Assembly (NCBI GenBank): GCA_035642125.1
Contig: DASQSZ010000071.1
Coordinates: 1 to 8,014 of the forward strand
Reading direction: 5' to 3'
DNA from: CALAED01 sp937891035
GTDB taxonomy: Bacteria > Actinomycetota > Actinomycetes > Streptosporangiales > Streptosporangiaceae
DNA length: 8,014 bases
Part shown: piece after piece, positions 5,687 to 8,014 of the stretch
How positions within the stretch are numbered: position 1 is the first letter of the stretch
Layout: the number at the start of each line of letters is the position of its first letter
Translations under genes and position numbers: made by a program
Notes under the pieces: generated by a model
Seen by the model: the letters and a program-made list of their open reading frames with translations, nothing else
Told to the model about the DNA's origin: nothing
Databases searched by the model: none

Positions 5687-5692
5687 TAAACT
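5687..5692 (+). promoter_or_regulatory. thrC: Candidate -10 of a thrC promoter
   Basis: TAAACT fits TANNNT. TTAGGT at 5663-5668 is 18 nt upstream but matches TTGACA poorly. A start near 5699 would leave a leader of about 57 nt carrying the hairpin at 5704-5725. The 271-nt gap after hom makes a separate thrC-thrB promoter plausible. Confidence 0.45.
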
Positions 5693-5703
5693 CGGCGCAC
5701 AAC

Positions 5704-5725
5704 ACCGCACGTCATCGTTTGCGGT
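5704..5725 (+). promoter_or_regulatory. Hairpin in the thrC leader
   Basis: ACCGCA (5704-5709) pairs with TGCGGT (5720-5725), a perfect 6-bp stem with a 10-nt loop. It sits just after the expected transcription start and 18 nt before the ribosome binding site. It could stabilise the 5' end or take part in attenuation. Confidence 0.35.
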
Positions 5726-5743
5726 CAGCGTGGGCAGCACTAT

Positions 5744-5750
5744 GGGGGAG
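5744..5750 (+). promoter_or_regulatory. thrC: Ribosome binding site of thrC, inside a five-codon mini-ORF
   Basis: GGGGGAG lies 5 nt before the ATG at 5756 and fixes that start over the ATG at 5762. The site is itself inside a mini-ORF (ATG 5742, MGEKP) whose TGA at 5757-5759 overlaps the thrC ATG as ATGA. Confidence 0.65.
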
Positions 5751-5755
5751 AAGCC

Positions 5756-6811
5756 ATGACCATGAGCCGGGCGTGGCGCGGCGTCATCGAGGAGTACCGT
5801 GATCGGCTCCCGGTGACGGCGCGGACGCCGGTGGTCACCCTGCTCGAGGGTGGCACTCCACTGATACCCGGCAACCGGATCGCCCAGCTCACCGGATGTG
5901 AGGTCTACCTCAAGGTCGAGGGCGCCAACCCAACCGGGTCGTTCAAGGACCGCGGCATGACCGTGGCGATCAGCAAGGCCGCCGAAGACGACGCCAAGGC
6001 CGTCATCTGCGCATCCACGGGCAACACCTCCGCGTCGGCCGCGGCCTATGCCGTACGGGCCGGCATGGCCTGCGCGGTCCTGGTGCCGCGCGGCAAGATC
6101 GCGGTTGGCAAGCTGGCGCAGGCCCTGGTGCACGGTGCCAAGCTGCTGCAGGTCGACGGCAACTTCGACGATTGTCTCGAGCTGGCCCGCAAGCTCGCCG
6201 TCGACTACCCGGTGGCCCTGGTCAACTCGGTCAACCCATTCCGCCTGCAGGGGCAAAAGACGGCGGCGTTCGAAGTCATCGACGCGCTCGGCGGCGCACC
6301 CGACGTGCACTGCCTGCCCGTCGGCAACGCCGGCAACATCACCGCCTACTGGATGGGCTACAAGGAGGCGGCGGAGCCGGGCGCCCGGCCACGGATGCTG
6401 GGCTTCCAGGCCAGTGGGGCGGCCCCGATCGTACGGGGCGAGCCGGTCGCCCAGCCGCGCACGATCGCCACCGCCATCCGCATCGGGTACCCGGCGTCGT
6501 GGGAGCTGGCCACGGCCGCCCGCGACGAGTCCGGCGGCGCCATCGAGTCCGTCACCGACCGCCAGATCCTGGCCGCCTACCGGCTGCTGGCCCGCGAGGA
6601 GGGCGTCTTCGTCGAGCCCGCCTCCGCGGCGAGCGTCGCCGGGCTGCTCCAGGCCGTGGACGAAGGTCTCGTGCCGCGTGGCTCGCGGGCCGTGTGCACC
6701 GTGACGGGGCACGGGCTCAAGGACCCCGACTGGGCGATCTCGGGCGCGCCCACCCCCGTCGTCGTACGGGCCGACGCGCACGAGGCGGCCGCCGCGCTGG
6801 GCCTGGCATGA
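5756..6811 (+). CDS. thrC: Threonine synthase
   Basis: ThrC converts O-phosphohomoserine to L-threonine and phosphate with pyridoxal phosphate (fold type II, tryptophan synthase beta-like). The 351-residue protein is of the short bacterial type. Key parts are LLEGGTPLIPG (29-39), KVEGANPTGSFKDRGM (53-68) with the PLP lysine at 64, CASTGNTSASAAAYA (85-99), VNSVNPFRLQGQKTAAFE (156-173), PVGNAGNITAYW (188-199) with the glycine-rich phosphate loop, and VEPASAASVAGLL (286-298). A good ribosome binding site supports the start. Its TGA overlaps the thrB ATG by 4 nt (ATGA), so the two are translationally coupled. The 271-nt gap before it contains a candidate promoter, a hairpin and direct repeats, so thrC-thrB may be controlled apart from lysA-hom. 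Confidence 0.97.
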   Translation: MTMSRAWRGVIEEYRDRLPVTARTPVVTLLEGGTPLIPGNRIAQLTGCEVYLKVEGANPTGSFKDRGMTVAISKAAEDDAKAVICASTGNTSASAAAYAVRAGMACAVLVPRGKIAVGKLAQALVHGAKLLQVDGNFDDCLELARKLAVDYPVALVNSVNPFRLQGQKTAAFEVIDALGGAPDVHCLPVGNAGNITAYWMGYKEAAEPGARPRMLGFQASGAAPIVRGEPVAQPRTIATAIRIGYPASWELATAARDESGGAIESVTDRQILAAYRLLAREEGVFVEPASAASVAGLLQAVDEGLVPRGSRAVCTVTGHGLKDPDWAISGAPTPVVVRADAHEAAAALGLA

Positions 6812-7917
6812 CCCAGGCTCCATCCGGTTCCGCGTCCGGCTGGCCGGCCGACCCGGTGCGGGTGCGGGTGCCGGCGACGAGCGCGAATCTCGGGCCGGGC
6901 TTCGACTCCCTCGGCCTCGCGCTGACCCTGTACGACGAGGTCGAGGTCGCGGTCGAGTCCGGAGCGGGGGCACCGGGCGACGGCGGGGCCGCGGGCCCGC
7001 ACCGCGGGGTGTCCCTCGAGGTCACCGGGGAGGGCACCGAGGTCGCCGACCGCGGCGAAGACCACCTCATCGTCAAGACGATCAGGCGGGCGTTCGACGT
7101 CATCGCCGCCCGGTCCGGCGTCGGCCTCGACACCGGCCTCGGCGCCGCGCCCCCCTGCCTGCGGCTGCGTTGCAGCAACCGGATCCCGCACAGCCGCGGG
7201 CTGGGCTCTTCCGCTGCGGCGATCGTGGCCGGGCTGATCGCGGCCCGCGAACTGCATCCGTACGGCCGGGTGCTCGACGACCAAGCGGTGTACGCGCTGG
7301 CGACCGAGATCGAAGGGCATCCGGACAATGTCGCCGCCTGCCTGGCCGGCGGGCTGACCATCGCGTGGCGCACGCCCGACGGGCCGCGGCTGGCGCGGGT
7401 CGACGTGGACATGGAGGTCGTGGTCTTCGTGCCCGAGCAGCGGATGGCCACCGAGCGGACCCGCGGCCTGCTGCCCGACGTCGTGCCCCATGAGGACGCG
7501 GCCGCCAATGCCGGCCGGGCGGCCCTGCTGATGGCCACGCTGACCGCCTCCCGTACGCCCGCCTCCCGTACGCCCGCCACCGCGACCGCTGAGTCGTTCG
7601 CGGCGGCACTCGCCCCGGACGCCTTGCTCGCCGCCACCGAAGACAGGATCCATCAGGGCTACCGGGCCGCCGCGATGCCGGCGTCGGCGGCGCTGCTGAG
7701 CCGACTGCGCGAAAAGGGCATTCCGGCAGTTCTTTCCGGCGCCGGTCCGGCTGTCCTCGCCTTCACAACAGCATCACGGGTTGATTCGATTGCATCGGAA
7801 GTGGGTAATGGGTGGCACAAACGTCCGCTGAACGTCGACCCCGATGGCGCTCGCGTTCAGCCCGTCGTCCGTAACACGCGACATCGACCTCTGGGGAATA
7901 GCAGTGTGCCCTGGTGA
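6808..7917 (+). CDS. thrB: Homoserine kinase (GHMP family), longer than usual
   Basis: ThrB phosphorylates homoserine with ATP, giving the substrate of ThrC. GHMP-kinase motifs are complete: VRVRVPATSANLGPGFDSLG (17-36), IPHSRGLGSSAAAIVAGL (126-143) as the ATP loop, EIEGHPDNVAACLAGGLT (167-184), and LSGAGPAVLAF (309-319) as the third motif. At 369 residues it exceeds the typical 300-310. The extra length lies in a Gly/Ala-rich insert (about 51-66), an insert near 104-116, a Thr/Ala/Pro-rich segment (246-263) containing a perfect ASRTP duplication, and a C-terminal tail (about 355-369, RNTRHRPLGNSSVPW) beyond the usual end. The ATG overlaps the thrC stop and has no ribosome binding site of its own, so translation is coupled. 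From about 7765 the codons shift to A/T-ending ones (ACA, GCA, TCA, GTT, GAT, ATT, AAT, AAA). Confidence 0.95.
   Translation: MTQAPSGSASGWPADPVRVRVPATSANLGPGFDSLGLALTLYDEVEVAVESGAGAPGDGGAAGPHRGVSLEVTGEGTEVADRGEDHLIVKTIRRAFDVIAARSGVGLDTGLGAAPPCLRLRCSNRIPHSRGLGSSAAAIVAGLIAARELHPYGRVLDDQAVYALATEIEGHPDNVAACLAGGLTIAWRTPDGPRLARVDVDMEVVVFVPEQRMATERTRGLLPDVVPHEDAAANAGRAALLMATLTASRTPASRTPATATAESFAAALAPDALLAATEDRIHQGYRAAAMPASAALLSRLREKGIPAVLSGAGPAVLAFTTASRVDSIASEVGNGWHKRPLNVDPDGARVQPVVRNTRHRPLGNSSVPW
7546..7575 (+). repeat. Perfect 15-bp tandem duplication inside thrB
   Basis: GCCTCCCGTACGCCC occurs twice without a gap (7546-7560 and 7561-7575), in frame, encoding ASRTP twice. It lies in a Thr/Ala/Pro-rich surface segment between ThrB motifs. 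The identical bases suggest a recent slippage duplication, and copy number may vary between strains. Confidence 0.9.
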
Positions 7918-8014
7918 TGTTAGGCTGGATGCCGCACCAGATACCCCGCTCGGGGACCTGGGCTCGTCAGTTGCGCATCGCCAGGCCGGCCGCCAGGTCG
8001 TGTCCGCCCGGCGC
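7918..8014 (+). promoter_or_regulatory. rho: Probable promoter and start of the rho leader
   Basis: One base pattern stands out right after the thrB stop: TGT-TAGGCT (7918-7926), an extended -10 (TGN-TANNNT), which would start transcription near 7933. No -35 is visible at 17-18 nt. A CCCC/GGGG stem with loop GCTC lies at 7944-7955, and ACCTGG (7956-7961) can pair with CCAGGT (7993-7998). I see no convincing start codon with a ribosome binding site before the window ends. Assignment to rho rests on the conserved thrC-thrB-rho order in actinobacteria; the gene itself is outside the window. Confidence 0.45.
7944..7955 (+). other. Small GC hairpin in the putative rho leader
   Basis: CCCC (7944-7947) pairs with GGGG (7952-7955) around the 4-nt loop GCTC. 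It lies about 11 nt after the predicted transcription start. Without a U-tract it is more likely leader structure than a terminator. Confidence 0.4.

Noticed and set aside
6172..6807. Upstream extension of the thrB frame by 212 codons
   Set aside because: The extension runs out of frame through thrC; the GHMP kinase domain begins soon after the ATG at 6808, which overlaps the thrC stop in the usual coupled manner.
5663..6973. 436-codon open frame on the minus strand over thrC
   Set aside because: Antisense shadow of a clear threonine synthase; composition rich in Arg, Gly and Asp without domain features.

Overview
The window comes from a high-GC actinomycete. The coding sequences have strongly G/C-biased third positions and mix ATG and GTG starts. 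Several promoter-like -10 motifs fit the TANNNT pattern, and two of them sit just upstream of GTG starts that look leaderless. The gene order matches the actinobacterial locus argS-lysA-hom-thrC-thrB-rho, known for example in Mycobacterium tuberculosis. I cannot fix the genus. A Streptomyces/Streptosporangiales-type organism fits the ArgS-like fragment in front of lysA and the F420-type oxidoreductase.

Left part (1-1246), accessory in character: the last 27 codons of an AraC-family regulator, a 103-nt spacer with three TTCGCG hexamers, and a gene for an LLM-class (probably F420-dependent) oxidoreductase. A tRNA-Arg(CCG) gene with an encoded CCA follows on the minus strand.

Middle part (1322-2610): a stand-alone receiver-domain response regulator, then a 239-aa protein (NrtL type) made of the N-terminal and DALR anticodon-binding domains of arginyl-tRNA synthetase without the catalytic core. 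This protein sits where other actinobacteria carry argS, next to a tRNA-Arg gene.

Right part (2611-8014): the aspartate-family block. It holds lysA (diaminopimelate decarboxylase), hom (homoserine dehydrogenase with ACT domain), thrC (threonine synthase) and thrB (homoserine kinase). Hom, ThrB and ThrC take aspartate semialdehyde to threonine, while LysA makes lysine from meso-diaminopimelate on the other branch. thrC and thrB overlap by 4 nt. lysA-hom (129 nt) and hom-thrC (271 nt) are separated by spacers holding hairpins, a 10-bp triple repeat and a candidate promoter. The last 97 nt look like the start of the rho promoter and leader; rho itself lies outside the window.

Most of the window is a conserved housekeeping locus. 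The points worth a second look are the core-less ArgS relative in the argS slot, mini-ORFs whose stops overlap the starts of lysA, hom and thrC, the structured spacers, and the unusually long ThrB with a tandem repeat and a compositionally different 3' end. I see no convincing wholly new system.
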